A DNA stretch of 64,000 nt from Aspidapion aeneum (taxonomy: Eukaryota; Arthropoda; Insecta; Coleoptera; Brentidae): assembly GCA_963576565.1 (NCBI GenBank), contig OY755046.1:66501583-66565582 (forward strand), in the 5' to 3' direction. Shown here in pieces: positions 10,189 through 21,828 of this stretch. A program made the position numbers and the translations under genes. The notes under the pieces were generated by a model. The model made no database searches. It had not been told where the DNA came from and saw only the letters and a program-made list of their open reading frames with translations. Within the stretch, counting starts at the first letter, position 1, and the number at the start of each line of letters is the position of its first letter.

Positions 10189-11306
10189 ACCCAACTAACA
10201 TTTATAGTAGCGGCTACATGTTCTAAAGGCTTTGCTACTTTCTTATAGTAGAAATGTGGTGATCCCAACCAAAATTTGTTACTTTTTAGTTCTAACTACT
10301 ATTTAGTATCAGAAAATAGTAGATGTTTCGTAAAAACGACCCTCTAAACTACTTCATAGGATTGTTTCTTGATAGTCGATTCTGATAGTCTTCTCTACCA
10401 CAATAGGACGTTGCTAAAGTTTTACTTTCTTTTTAGTCATCAGTCACTACATTATAACTTTAATTTTTACCACAAAAGTTTGTGTCATCATAGTAACATC
10501 TGATGTAACAATGTAGACAAAATAACTTTTTAGATCAACTTTAAAGCCGCAACTACTTTCAAGTAACCTTTTCGACTATCAGGGAATATAGTTTGGGACG
10601 CCATGTTTTTATGTAAGAAAGAAAATTTAATATTTTTGTTGTCGTTTTATGAGCTCATATTAAAGAGCCATACTATTTTATAAACAAATTAGTTGAAGCT
10701 TACCAAAAATGCTCTTCTTAAGCACCATTTGTTGGAGATAACTGTCGATTATGAAAACATAACCTCTAAAATCACAACACAAAAATTCCATCAGCTACCA
10801 GAAAACGGCTCAATTTTACGGGCGCACCGGCTTTTTGCAATATATATAATGCATGTTATACAAAAAACTTTGCGTCGCACTCGAATTTTGATCCTCTGCT
10901 CGTAAATTCTCACACTTTTGGATAACATAGTTCATATTATAACCATAACCAAACAAAAAATCTAAGCGAGTCTGTTTACTGTTGTGTCTACCATATTGTG
11001 TAACAATTCTACCAAAAAGAAACGATTATATTATTTGCAACTACATCGCAACTTTTATGCCATTACGGAAAAAAAACAGCCTCTACGACGTAGTAGGTAC
11101 CTGGCTACGACGTAGTAGTGTAGTTGTTACTACAGTGACTTTAAACACTTGGCCAAGTAGTTATAACCAGAAATTGGTTCCCCACTTAGGGAATTATAAC
11201 GTCGCTGTATGGTATACTGAGACGTAGCGGGAGTACGTTGCGGTTACTTTTAAGAAATTCTTTCTAGTTGGGGTTTCGTCGTTACAACTTTAATTGTTTG
11301 TTGGGT
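10189..11306. mobile_element. Non-autonomous TIR element, copy 2 (about 1.1 kb)
   Basis: Second copy of the element at 8119-9320, same orientation. It begins acccaactaacatttatagt and ends tttgttgggt. The copies differ by scattered substitutions and one internal deletion, so the duplication is fairly recent. Confidence 0.65.
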
Positions 11307-12129
11307 ATAAGGACTACGTAATTCAAAAATTGAAAATAGTTTGTCAAATTTGTTTCAAGTTACAAAATATGAATTATTTTAGTGATACTGAAAACCATGC
11401 CTAAAAACAAGTCGCTGGTGTTGCCATAAATTTTACTTCTTTTCTTTTCTTAACCTAACCTAACCTATAATACCATTTATATTTAAATCCCGTTTTGTTA
11501 CAAATGACTGATCAGACATAAACAGTATAAATCAAAAAAAGAACATCAAAATCTAAAAACACCAAAAAAATAGAAAAAACTCGGAAAATAAACTAAAAAG
11601 TGCGAAAAATAGCGTGATAAAATTATTTTTATTTCACGACGAATGGTAAACTTTTCGACTCGGGATGAAAAAGTGCCAATTTTATCCCTTGGTTTATAAT
11701 ATACAATTTTTTTTATATCTTTAATTTATAAATTTTGCCAGAAAAAAATACACCGGCATTTATAGTTAAATACAGAATTTGTTTTTAAAATTTAAACCCC
11801 TCTTAGGATTAAAATAAACTTGTGTAAAAAAATGTATAAAAAAATTATAATAAATCAATAAAAAGGACTCTATAGATAATAAATTTCTTCCAGACCGAAT
11901 CACCTCTCTGTATTGCTAGGCTGATCCATTAAAAAGAGTCCCTGCTGTACATAATTAGTATATTTTATTTACAAATTTTCCCTGAACTTTTTCGCTTTTC
12001 TCGGAAAAGGTGGGAATGACCATTTAATTATTTCCAAACACGAAACCAAACACAATAAAGCAATATAAAATGAATGAATGGATCCATAACGGATCTAATA
12101 CCTTCCTAGCCCATTAACACACTCCAAGT
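11307..12129. other. AT-rich DNA, no gene seen
   Basis: Contains a short taacctaacctaacct run (11450-11466). Near 11400 there is a stretch related to the hAT-associated repeat found at 42900 and, inverted, at 15960 (shared words tgcctaaaaac, ttgccataaattttact, cccgttttgttaca). Confidence 0.45.
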
Positions 12130-12535
12130 AAACTCCATATCATAATTTTTGAGATAACTTTTTGATCCGCCATTTTAATTTTTTTAAGTTTGAGTTGTTA
12201 AATGACCTCAAGCAATGTAATATTTCAAGTTTGAGACAAATCGGTTAGTAAATAAGAAAATCCGCCATTTTGGATTCGCCATTTTGATTTTTTTAAGTTT
12301 AGTAAAAATTTTTGTTAAATGACCTCACGCAATATAATTTTTCAAGTTTGAGACAAATCGGCTAGTAAACCAGAAAATCCGCCATTTTGGATCCGCCCTT
12401 TTGATTTTTTTAAGTTTGAGGATAAAACTGTATTAAGTGATCTCAGGCACTGCTAACTTTCAAGTTTCAGACAAATCGGTTTAAAAATAAAGAAATCCGC
12501 CATTTTAGATCCGCCATTGTTGTAATAAAAAATGT
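12130..12535. repeat. Tandem repeat, unit about 115 bases (about 3.3 copies)
   Basis: Each unit has gatccgccattttgattttt, then tttaagtttgag, aatgacctca and caagtttgagacaaatcgg. Units begin near 12170, 12285 and 12400. The repetition resembles the internal tandem blocks of nonautonomous transposons; the adjoining element begins at about 12540. Confidence 0.75.
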
Positions 12536-12539
12536 AAAT

Positions 12540-13012
12540 TGTAGTGTTACCAGGTTAAAATACTCTGCCAATCTATGGGCACCTAAGCTCACACTGGGTA
12601 CTATAGTTATAGTGTATCTACGTGAAAGCTAATATAACTAAAAACTGAAGTATGTTTTATTGAACTCCAGACTCAATTACCTTTCGTTTGATACCACACA
12701 AGCTATGTTTTGACTTAAACTCTAATTTTTCAAATCTACCCCCACCCTTTTTTTTTAAACTAAAATGTATTTTGTTTAACTCCAGACTCAATTACCTTTC
12801 GTTTGATATCACACACGCCATATTTTTTCATAAACTCTAATTTTTGAAATCTACCCCCACCCTTTTATTTGGCTTGTGTTCGGTGGATTTCGTTCATTTT
12901 TAAATGGGACCATTTCGACCCAAAACCCAGCCTGGGTACCAAATTTCATTAAAATCGGGCAAGCGGTTTTTGAGTTATGCGCGTTGGTCGTTACAGACAG
13001 ACATACAGACAC

Positions 13013-13055
<43 letters not shown>

Positions 13056-13226
13056 TACAGACAGACAGACAGACAGACAGACAGACGGCGCAACAAAAAA
13101 GTTTCAAAATCATCTGAAACGCAAAGATATATAAAAATTTTTGAAATCGGAGCAACTTTTTTTTTCTCGAAAAAATTAGGATCACCATAGCTCACACTAC
13201 TATAGTATAGTATATGTGTGAGCTAA
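12540..13226. mobile_element. Nonautonomous element with internal repeats, (GACA)n and terminal hairpin
   Basis: Holds two direct copies of about 105 bases (12658-12750 and 12766-12862, ccagactcaattacctttcg...tctacccccaccc), then a (CAGA)n run at 12993-13086. It ends in a hairpin, agctcacactactatag...tatgtgtgagct (13189-13225). An inverted relative occupies 19116-19682. The architecture (internal direct repeats, microsatellite, 3' hairpin, subterminal inverted repeat gctcacac) recalls Helentron-associated INE elements, but no Rep/helicase source or insertion-site signature was tested. The Thr/Asp/Arg-rich frames are (GACA)n artefacts. Confidence 0.55.
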
Positions 13227-13229
13227 AAC

Positions 13230-13430
13230 ACTACAACTACCAAGATTCAACAGTCGACTTAATGGATTTAACTTTACTTAACAAAAAGAAATTTAAAAAA
13301 AATTGCGTAAAGGATTTTTTAAAGATGTTTATATATCAATAATTTTATAAAAAAAAAAATTAGTCCGGCGCTAAGTTGGCCCGGCGCCCAGTTGGCGGCG
13401 CCGAGTTGGCGGCGCCCAGTTGTCCTAGAC
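13230..13430. mobile_element. Half copy of the GGCGCC-rich TIR element
   Basis: Matches the interior and right end of 5549-5982: tcaacagtcgacttaatgga, then agtccggcgctaagttggcc and cggcgccgagttggc words ending at gttgtcctagac. It joins the hairpin of the preceding element directly. Confidence 0.55.
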
Positions 13431-13799
13431 CGGTTTCAAACGTGTGTTTTTTTTAACGCTGCTTATTTGTAGAGCTAAAAATTATATCCAGTTTAATAGA
13501 AATAAACATAATGAAAGTAAAAATAAAGGCTGCATTATTTCCAAAATTAAACAGGATATTTTACGAGCTAATAAATTTCCAATGGCAGCTAAGCACGCCA
13601 TGCAGTGGCGTCGATAGGACGGGGATTAATTCCGCCACCACCCCCGAGTCTCAAAATAACATTGCTAAACTCTATATCATAATTTTTGAGATAACTTTAT
13701 GACAGTTATCAACTGTTTACCATAACAAATAGCATAGGCCAACGAAAAAAAGTTGTAAAAAGGTGTCTCAAAAATAATTATATGAACTGTATATATATA

Positions 13800-15014
13800 T
13801 TTATCGGTTTCACAACGTTCTACGTCTTCCGATACCCAATCTCCACTCGTTTCTGTTTGCCCATAATTCATCATCTAGGCCTCTTATTCTTATTTCACTG
13901 TCTATTCCTTCTCTCCAGCTTCTCCTTGGCAGTCCTCGTTTTCATCGGCCAGTTGGTTTCCATTGTAGTATTTGTTTAGGTAGTCTTTCATCATTCATTC
14001 TTTGTACATGTCTGTACCACACCAGTTGTTTTGTTCTTATATCATCCATTAAAGTACGTTCACCCACTGTCATAATTTCTCTTATTCTTTGATTTGTAAC
14101 TCTTTCTCTTTTTGATTTCCCTGCTACTCTTCTCCAATAGTCCATCTCCGTAGTGGAAAGCATTTTTTCTGTTCTATTCTTGATTGGCCATACTGCTGAG
14201 CCGTATGTAATAATACTTTTTACAATGGTGTTATATATAAGCTTTTTGTTATGTTTTGATATACTTTTGTCCCAAATTATTCCATTTAATAAAGCTTTTC
14301 TTCTTTGTACGTTTCGATCTTTTATAGCTTTGTCTAGTGTTCCGTCAGCTGTAATTTTTAGACCTAAGTATTTATACTCATCACAGGAGTGAATTCGCTG
14401 CCCGATATTTAAGATTAGATCCTGTTTCGTTCCACCGATACACATATACTCTGTCTTATTGAGATTAAACTCTAGTCCCCACTTATTGTACTCTTCTGTT
14501 AGTTTTCGTGTCATATATTCGAGGTCGTCATAATCCTGAGCCACTATTATCTGATCATCGGCGAAACATAAAGTATACAAGGTGGTTTCGTCCAACGGAT
14601 TTCCCATGTTTTGACATTTTCTCTTCCATACTTTAAGGACTTGTTCCAAGTATATCTTGAAGAGCGTAGGCGAGATACAGCAACCTTGTTTAAGACCTTT
14701 ATTTACTTGAAAGCCTTTGGTTAGTTTTGCTTTTATTTTAACTTTTGCCTTACTATTGCGGTATAACTCTTTGATGGCCTTAATTAGTTGTACGCTTTCC
14801 AAAGTAGATTTAGTGGTATACTATCATATGCCTTCTGCAAATCGACGTAAAGCAGATGCAGCTCTTGTCCGTATGCGATTTTCTTTTCAATAACTTGGGT
14901 TATACAAAAGAGGTGATCTGAAGTCGATCTACCCGCTCTGAAACCGGCTTGTTCTTCTGCCTCTATGTCTTTATATTCGCTCTTCACTTTATTTCTTATT
15001 ATTTTTTTTATATA
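13800..15014 (-). pseudogene. RTE-like LINE reverse transcriptase fragment
   Basis: Minus strand, two overlapping frames. The first (14784-14987, open back to about 15014) carries EEQAGFRAGRSTSDHL and LLYVDLQKAYDSIP, the fingers and first catalytic Asp motif. The second (13942-14802) carries GLKQGCCISPTLF, CFADDQIIVA (the YADD-type catalytic box), WGLEFNLNKTEYM and YKYLGLKI. It ends with the C-terminal WYRHVQRMNDERLPKQI block typical of RTE-type elements. A frameshift near 14795 and another near 13942 break it; shifted C-terminal sequence (GLPRRSWREGID) continues to about 13800. The endonuclease is missing, so this is a 5'-truncated dead copy. Confidence 0.85.
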
Positions 15015-15129
15015 CTAACTGTATATTATGAAATATTGTTGGGTTCCAGGGATGCGTTTACCGCTGGCGTAAGTCTAACAAAAAAGCGCAAAACCCAAAC
15101 AGTATACCAATCGAAAAATTCGGTTTAGC

Positions 15130-15745
15130 GGTTTACACGGAATTATTAATAACCAGATATTATACAAAAACGTCATTCATTAAAATCAAAGTTTAATATA
15201 ACGTCTTTTATTAAAACCGGACAAAATCAAAAAGGACAAATTCATAAAAAGGGGCCGGGCCTAGCATAAGCAACTCTCTCCTTTCTTTTCATGTATACTG
15301 GTTCCGTCTCTCTTCGTCTCATACAAATCGTTATCATGGAAGTTTGGCGGAAATTTTAAATCGGGAAAAAATAATATTGTGGTTTTTAGATCCAAAAATA
15401 CATAAATAAAATTAAAATCACCATAGCTCACACTACTATAGTATAGTAGTAGTGTGAGCTAAAAATGCCGTATGTGCTATAGCAATTGCTATGTAGATAC
15501 GATGTTTTCATTAAGCATGGCAGTAAAAGAAATTGCAATGAACGACGCCTTAATTGCATAGCAATATCAGAACCGCTTTTCTTTAGTTGAACGTCACAGG
15601 CTAGGCCCGACTTCTTTTTATGATTTTGTCCTTTTTGATTTTGTCCGGTTTTGATAAAAGACGTTAACAGAACTTCGATTTTGCTCTTGTCTTGTTTTGA
15701 AGAATGACGTTTTTGATAATGTCCGGTTAATTATAATTCCGTTTT
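15130..15745. mobile_element. Foldback element, arms about 140 bases
   Basis: Arm 15135-15275 (aacgtcttttattaaaaccg, gacaaaatcaaaaaggacaa, gggccgggcctagc) pairs with its inverse at 15595-15745. The spacer carries the recurrent hairpin at 15423-15461. No coding sequence. Confidence 0.7.
15423..15461. repeat. Recurrent hairpin AGCTCACACTACTATAG...
   Basis: Near-perfect palindrome: agctcacactactatag / tatagtagtagtgtgagct, preceded by atcaccat. The same hairpin and lead-in terminate the elements at 13189-13225 and (inverted) 19116-19152. Here it occurs without the rest of the element. Confidence 0.75.
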
Positions 15746-15839
15746 TAATAGTAGTTTATATCTCCCCCCCCAAGCTACCTACGCCAAAGACGCTACGAAA
15801 TTTTCGAGTAAAACTCTGGTTAGCGTGAGTTGAGGTGAG

Positions 15840-16435
15840 TTCAAAGTTTCTGCTCGAAAGATCTAATAAAAAGGTTATTTTTAGTTTACTGGGTAAAAAT
15901 ATAAACCTAAACGATTCTGCGAATTTGGTATTGTTTTTTATGAAAAATTTTCTTTAGATAAGTTTAAAATGTGTTATTTTGCTGTGTAACAAAACGAGAT
16001 TTGAATATAAATTGTCTTTTTGCCATTTATAAGTTTTTAAATAGTTTTAATTAAATATTGAAGACTAGATTAAGAATAAGTAAAATTTATGGCACCACAG
16101 GCGACTTGTTTTTTGACATATTTTCAGGTCCGGTACATTTTAATAAAAGTTGTATTCGGCTAATATGTCCTATGAGCCACTAACATCAAAATAATTCATA
16201 TTTTGTAATTTTAACTACTATCGATTATCTCTTAAGTCCAGGCATCTTGACTTGCGTTAGTACTTTGTCTTTTAGTGGAGCGTTTAAAGCTCAGGCTATC
16301 TCTTTCTCGCCAAAGCGACGATGAGTATAGTTCTAGCCAATCAACGACAAGCTTTTTGTGCTTGCAAGCGTAGGGTTGCTTTGACTGAGACAGGAAACTT
16401 TTGAAAGTCGTTGGAGCAAACATTCTTTAGTTCCG
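15840..16435. mobile_element. hAT-associated repeat block, inverted relative of 42545-43080
   Basis: Shares, in reverse complement, gtaacaaaacgagatttga, ggacatattagccgaatac-type and gcgagaaagagatag-type words with 42545-43080. In the other copy the block adjoins the hAT fragment, which implies a composite or rearranged element. Confidence 0.5.
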
Positions 16436-17500
16436 TGGAAACTAATACCTTCTCTAGCCATTGCTGCGCGGGCTAGGAAGTTAATAAAACAATCGAAAAA
16501 TCAAAGTGACATAAATTTTTGGGATATTTTAAAAGCTATACGTTAAATATGACTATGCTGTGATAAACATTTTTTGAGATATAGCGCGTATTGATTTCAT
16601 ATACGTAATATTCCAATAATCCCTGTTACATATTACACAATGGTTGGCGTTTGATGCAAACATTCAAAAATAAAGGTACGAAATATGCACAGATACCAAA
16701 TTTACATAGATAGAGTTTTTGTCAACTGTACGCTGAGGATTTGACGAAACGAATACAAGAATAAAATAATATTCATGCGTAAAAGTATAACCAATCAGGA
16801 CATTTTATCTTAAGGGCCGCAAAGGGGATAGACTTATACCCATTGATATTGCTATTTCAAACATGTTTGCATTCTGCATCGTAGGTATTGCAATAATACG
16901 TACTATATGGAAATAATATGCATATGTCTTTGAAAGCAATCAATCAGGTCTTTTCTGCTTAAAGACCCCAAGGCCCTCATGTTTGCATCATGAATGGGCA
17001 GTTACCGTGGGTATTGGAATATTATGTATATGATTGGTTTATCGACAGTTTTCCAGATAAAAGCAATCTGCCTCTTATACTAAAATAGATAAAACTAAAG
17101 CATTTTTACGAGAAATCAATATGCGAGGGAGAATAAAATAATAAAACCAGACAAACAGAGTCTTTTTTTGTTATTACTATGTTTTATGGCAAACAAATAA
17201 TAACGGCCGGCTTTTTAGGTCAAACGATAAAAACATCCCCAAGAAAATTCACAGCACACTTGATTCTATTATAACAAGTGGCCATATTTCTAGGGTATCG
17301 ATTTTTTCTATGGAGAGACCAAGTTTCCAGCTTAAACTGTGGATTATATTCTCTTTTAGTCTTCGTTCTTTTATCTCTACATCTATCTTTATTATGTTCG
17401 TTCTTGTATACAAGATGTTATACAACTGTTAGTTTTTAAGGCTATAAAATTGCAATTTATACAAATAAATCCTCTATAAGTAAAAAAGTTATAGTCCAGT
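16436..17500. other. AT-rich DNA without supported genes
   Basis: Begins with the recurrent block aataccttctctagccattg then ctgcgcgggctagg (16447-16480). Otherwise no frame with coding or splice support. Confidence 0.45.
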
Positions 17501-18600
17501 GGCTGCAAGTGACGTTATAAATGGGGGGGCAGAAATTTATATTTCATGGAAAAGGAGATAAAAAAAACTTCGAAACAATTTTATATTAGCATACTACAAA
17601 CAAGCTGCTACTTGGTGTAGTTTTTAGTTTATTTGTTTATAGATAAAGTCTATTCGCCCTTCTTTTACATGCGCAAAATGCTTGGATTAGCCCCAGTTTC
17701 AGACTCATCATGGCCCCGTAGAGCAACCTCAAAAATCCCACAGGATTTTAAACAGTCTATAAACCTATTAAGTATATGTCTATTTTTTGCCACATTTGCA
17801 TTATGTTCGGTAATGTTTTGCCTATAGGCACTAGTCAATTGGCACCTAATATCAGTCTTGCCTAGCATAGAAAATTCTATGTGTTTATTTAAATAAGTAG
17901 CACATACTTTGTGTCTTTAACTTTTCACTAAAGTGCTTGATATCACACATTCCTTTTGCCACACACGCAGGATCACTTCGTGGATTGTTCATAATAAGAC
18001 AAATAAAGCAAAAAAAGCATTCCGTTTTTCACAACCGCATAATCAGTTTTCATATTACTTGCACTAAAATTTTGGTTAATTTTTAGGATTTTAAGGTGCT
18101 GTCTATGTGGCCCCAATGATTTTATTTGTAATCAAAGTTCATATGTCAACGTATTTAAATTTGCACAGTTAATTATGTAATGGACGGTATTTATTTTCAT
18201 TTAATAAACAAACGATAACGAAAACAAACAATAACACGCTACCGGCAGGCTTTTTACTACTGACAAACCCCAAATCAAAACAAATTCATACGGCTTCACT
18301 AAGGATAGAACCGGCAACACTAGAAAGGGCAACGTACGTTTACGCAGGATGATTATGGCCGTCGTCAACTAAAACAAACATTCTTCCCGCCTCCGCGCGA
18401 GAACAGCCACCCAGACAACGCTGAAAAACGGGTGAAATTAAAACCTTGCCCCGCGCGGCGCTGCCGGCTTGTACTTATTTACGTTAAAAAATTCATCCAA
18501 TTAATCGCTCGTTGTTAACCAGTGATAATAAAAAGAACTAGACAATCCTGTCGTAAGGGAAGATTTAACTTTTTTAAAATAAATCAATTAAAAATACTGT
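17500..18600 (-). pseudogene. hAT-type transposase fragment (TTF zinc-finger/ZMYM1-like)
   Basis: Minus-strand frames between 17640 and 18010 read MNNPRSDPACVAKGMCDIKH, then (after a frameshift near 17900) KTDIRCQLTSAYRQNI, ANVAKNRHILNRFIDCLK and FEVALRGHDESETGANP. NRxxLxRxIDxxxxxG followed by LRGHDE is the signature of hAT transposases with an N-terminal TTF-type zinc finger, often annotated ZMYM1-like. The catalytic core and dimerisation domain are absent. A second copy, interrupted by LINE and LTR-like insertions, is at 43073-43262 plus 47019-47790. The rest of the block (to 18600) is repeat-derived and non-coding. Confidence 0.65.
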
Positions 18601-19115
18601 TTGTTTTTAAGACTATTAAATCGCAATTTACACAAATGAAACCTGCATAAGTAAAAAAGTTATTGCCCTCTTCCAATCCAAACTTTTCAAAAACCCCTAT
18701 AATATAGCTAAAAACACTACCATCTTTTCAAAATCGAAACACGCATATTTTGATGATTCGTCAACACGCATGTGTGGTGTCTTTTCCATTTCCCCTAGAA
18801 ATAACTGAATTCCCTCAAAATTACGAAATTTGGGGATTAGGATTATTCTCTGGCTAATTTTAAGTCTAAAAGTTCCTGAAACAAAAGTCCTCCAATGCTT
18901 CGTTCTCCATCTACAAAGCGTTAAAAATTTTCTGTAATAGTTCTTGAATTTTTTCATATATTTATCTATTGCCAGGGGTGCAATTATAGGAAGAGGGTGG
19001 GGCTTAGCCCCCTTCAAGCTTGAAATTAGCCTAAACGAAATGAGAAATTTTTTTAAAATAACCAACTATTGCCATTTTGTACCTTTTTCTCCGAAAGTTT
19101 TTAACGCTCTTTTTT
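18600..19115. other. AT-rich DNA, no recognised product
   Basis: A 122-codon minus frame (18697-19065) is open but has no recognisable motif and no context support, so it is not called as a gene. Confidence 0.4.
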
Positions 19116-19682
19116 AGCTCACACATATACTATACTATAGTAGTGTGAGCTATGGTGATCCTAATTTTTTCGAGAAAAAAAAAGTTGCACCGATTTCAAA
19201 TTTTTTTATATCTTTGCGTTTCAGATGATTTTGAAACTTTTTTGTTGCGCCGTCTGTCTGTCTGTCTGTATATCTGTCTGTATGTTTGTCTGTAACGACC
19301 AACGCGCATAACTCAAGAACGACTTTCTCGATTTGAATGAAATTTGGTATCTGGGCTGGGTCTTGGGTCGTGATGGTCCCATTTAAAAATGAAGCAAATC
19401 CACAGAACACAAGCCAAATAAAAGGGTGGGGGTAGATTTCAAATATTAGAGTTTATGTGAAAATAAGGCGAGTGTGATATCAAACGAAAGGTAATTGAGT
19501 CTGGAGTAAAACAAAGTACATTTTAGTTTATTTAAATAAAAAGCGTGGGGTAGATTTCAAAAATTAGAGTTTAAGTCAAAACATGGCTTGTGTGGTATCA
19601 AACGAAAAGTTATTGAGTCTGGTGTTAAATAAAATATGTTTTAGTTTTTAGTAGCTAGTGTGAGCTTAGGTGCCCATGTATT
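19116..19682. mobile_element. Inverted copy of the (GACA)n/hairpin element
   Basis: Reverse-complement relative of 12540-13226. The terminal hairpin agctcacacatatactatac / tatagtagtgtgagct is at 19116-19152, followed by gatcctaattttttcgag, a short tctgtctg run (19252-19290) and one copy of the cctttcgtttgat repeat region in inverse. The far end gtgtgagcttaggtgcccat is at 19661-19680. Confidence 0.6.
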
Positions 19683-20147
19683 GCCAGAGTATTTTCTTAC
19701 GTTAGAAGACCGACGACATGTTCATATGAACTTTTTTTTCATATTCTCATGAGAGGAGTCTACCCTGAGCTTTTGGCAATACCACTCTAAAACACCCTGT
19801 ATATATTTTAATGAAACATGCGTACGAAACTAGCTACGCCTATTTAAACTTGTTATTATACCGTTTTAATGAAGCAGGAAGGCTGAATTTTTATAATGGT
19901 ACCCGTAGCAGATTTGAATTGTTTTTAGAACCTTGGTTGAATGGCAAGGCCTTCTGATCCGTTTGATTTTTTTTCTTCATTTAAGTTACATAGCAATCAC
20001 CCAATATACCTACATAAATTAAAATTGTTTTTTTCTATACAGGGTGATTTTTCTATAAAGGGTGTTTCAATGTTAAGTGTCCACCATTGCTAATTTTGTT
20101 AATATTAAAGATAGAAAAAAGTTTAAATTGGCAAACTAGTAGAATTT
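19683..20147. other. Repeat-derived AT-rich DNA
   Basis: Includes catgagaggagtctaccctg (19749-19768), also near 48350, followed by the acaccctgtatat motif common at ends of insect repeats, and an acagggtg...gggtgtttca pair near 20040-20070. No gene. Confidence 0.4.
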
Positions 20148-20690
20148 TTGGCGCTCTTTAGGATCTATCTATCTATCTCATCCCAATATCTTCCGTTCTT
20201 CTTTGTCTGTCGCCGTGTTCATCCATCTAGCTCCTGCATGTCTCTTCAAATCGTCCGCCCATCTCATTTGGAGTCTTCCCCTACTTCTTTTATTTTCCAA
20301 GGTCTCCAGGTTACAATACACTTGTTCCGTCGATCGTCTTTCTGTCTAATATTATGACCGGCAAATTTCCATTTTAATTTTGCTACTTCTCCTCTTACAT
20401 CCCTTACTTTTGTTTTATTTCTTTTCTTACTGTTAGCTTTACGTGTTACATTTGTCTTTCCATTGATCTTTGGGCTTTTGTTATCTTATCCATGTTTGAT
20501 TTTGTAAGTGTCCAGGTCTGGGATCCATAGGTAAGTACCGGAAGGATACATTGGTTATTCATTTTCTTTTTGAGGTACTGAGGATATTTTTTAATATGTA
20601 GCTTGATTTACCGAATGCTGCCCAGGCTAATCTTAGTCGTCTCTTGATTTCAGCCGTTTGGTTTTCCTTTTTTAGTTTAATAATTTAGTT
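20148..20690 (-). pseudogene. RTE-like LINE reverse transcriptase C-terminal fragment
   Basis: Homologous to 26619-27203. Minus-strand frames give a QCILPVLTYGSQTWT-type block (20500-20560), AQRSMERQM-type (near 20450), KLKWKFAGHN-type and DDLKRHAGARWMNTATD-type blocks (20200-20300). These are the post-catalytic thumb and C-terminal segments of RTE/CR1-like reverse transcriptases. Frameshifts break it and the catalytic part is missing. Confidence 0.7.
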
Positions 20691-21085
20691 TTACCGTTGT
20701 TTGATGACATCAAACAACAGTTTTACAAAGATTTTGATCTCCCAACAAGAGGACAGGAGAGTTATAATTTAAGAAAAAAATAGCTTTAGATTGAAATAAA
20801 AATGAAACAAATATTCTCGCGGCAAATGGGAAGCGGCAAATCAGCAGCGGCGAACCGGTCAGCGGCGAATTGGCCGCTACCTTTTTTTAATAATCTGTTT
20901 TAACATATTTTTTATTGCGACATGATTTGGTTTATACAACAGTTATTTATGTAAAAATTTTTTTAAATTATTGATTTTGTTTTTTAATAAAGAGAAAAAT
21001 GAAATATAATATACAATAGGGGACACAATGGACAATGTATTTAAAAAAAAAACTATAAAACCTACAAAAAATGGGCCAGCATAAA
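20690..21085. other. AT-rich DNA with a GC-rich sub-repeat
   Basis: Holds short imperfect repeats of agcggcgaa (20817-20881), the only GC-rich part. No gene. Confidence 0.45.
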
Positions 21086-21828
21086 GTTATTAGGGACTTA
21101 TTGCAATAGTGCCAGGCACTAATTGTGCCGGCCACTATATTGACAGTTTCGCATTATAAGAACAGCTTCTTTTAAAATAAGGCCTTTGTGTATAATAAGA
21201 GCCGGCATTAATAGTGCCGCCACACAGTGGAACGTTTGACTAATCTAGATGGACATGGTTAAGTTAATATATAATTGGATAATAATTAGGTTAATATTTG
21301 CATTGAAAGTTGCATCTTAAAAATTTTCTGCTTAGACATTTTAATCTTAGGTATGGGCAATGCTTTAAAACAATATTGTTTTTTCCCGCGTAGTAGGCGC
21401 TGGAGTAAAACAAGTGCCAGGCATTTTTATAGTGGCATGTCCTTAAGACTAGGGAAGCATTTTGACTGTCATTGTTGCAGTGTTTTACTTGCTATGATTT
21501 TATGAATTCGCTGGTGTTTTGGTAAGGAAAATTTTATTTTTATATAGTTTTTGTTGGACTGAAACTTTAGTTTGTTAGAATTTGTTGATGTTGACCGAAA
21601 TCTCTACTTTCTGACGAAGTATTAAAATTTTGTCCTTTTTTTGCGGTAAACTTGTACTTATTTATTTTGTTAGCCTGCAACTCTAAAAATAGAAAACGTA
21701 TTATTTGTGTTTAATGACATTTTCTTTTTGATACCTTCACAAATTTGCCCTTTGGGGATTTTCTAACCTAAATTAGTCAATCTTCGTGCATTTTTCTATA
21801 TCACGATGAGTCAATGTGTCTGTTTGTC

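Noticed and set aside
12851..13195. Open frames on both strands with Asp-Arg-Gln-Thr or Cys-Leu-Ser-Val repeats
   Set aside because: Produced by the (GACA)n run in a nonautonomous element.
18697..19065. 122-codon minus-strand ORF
   Set aside because: Open but without any motif, splice context or repeat homology that would support a call.
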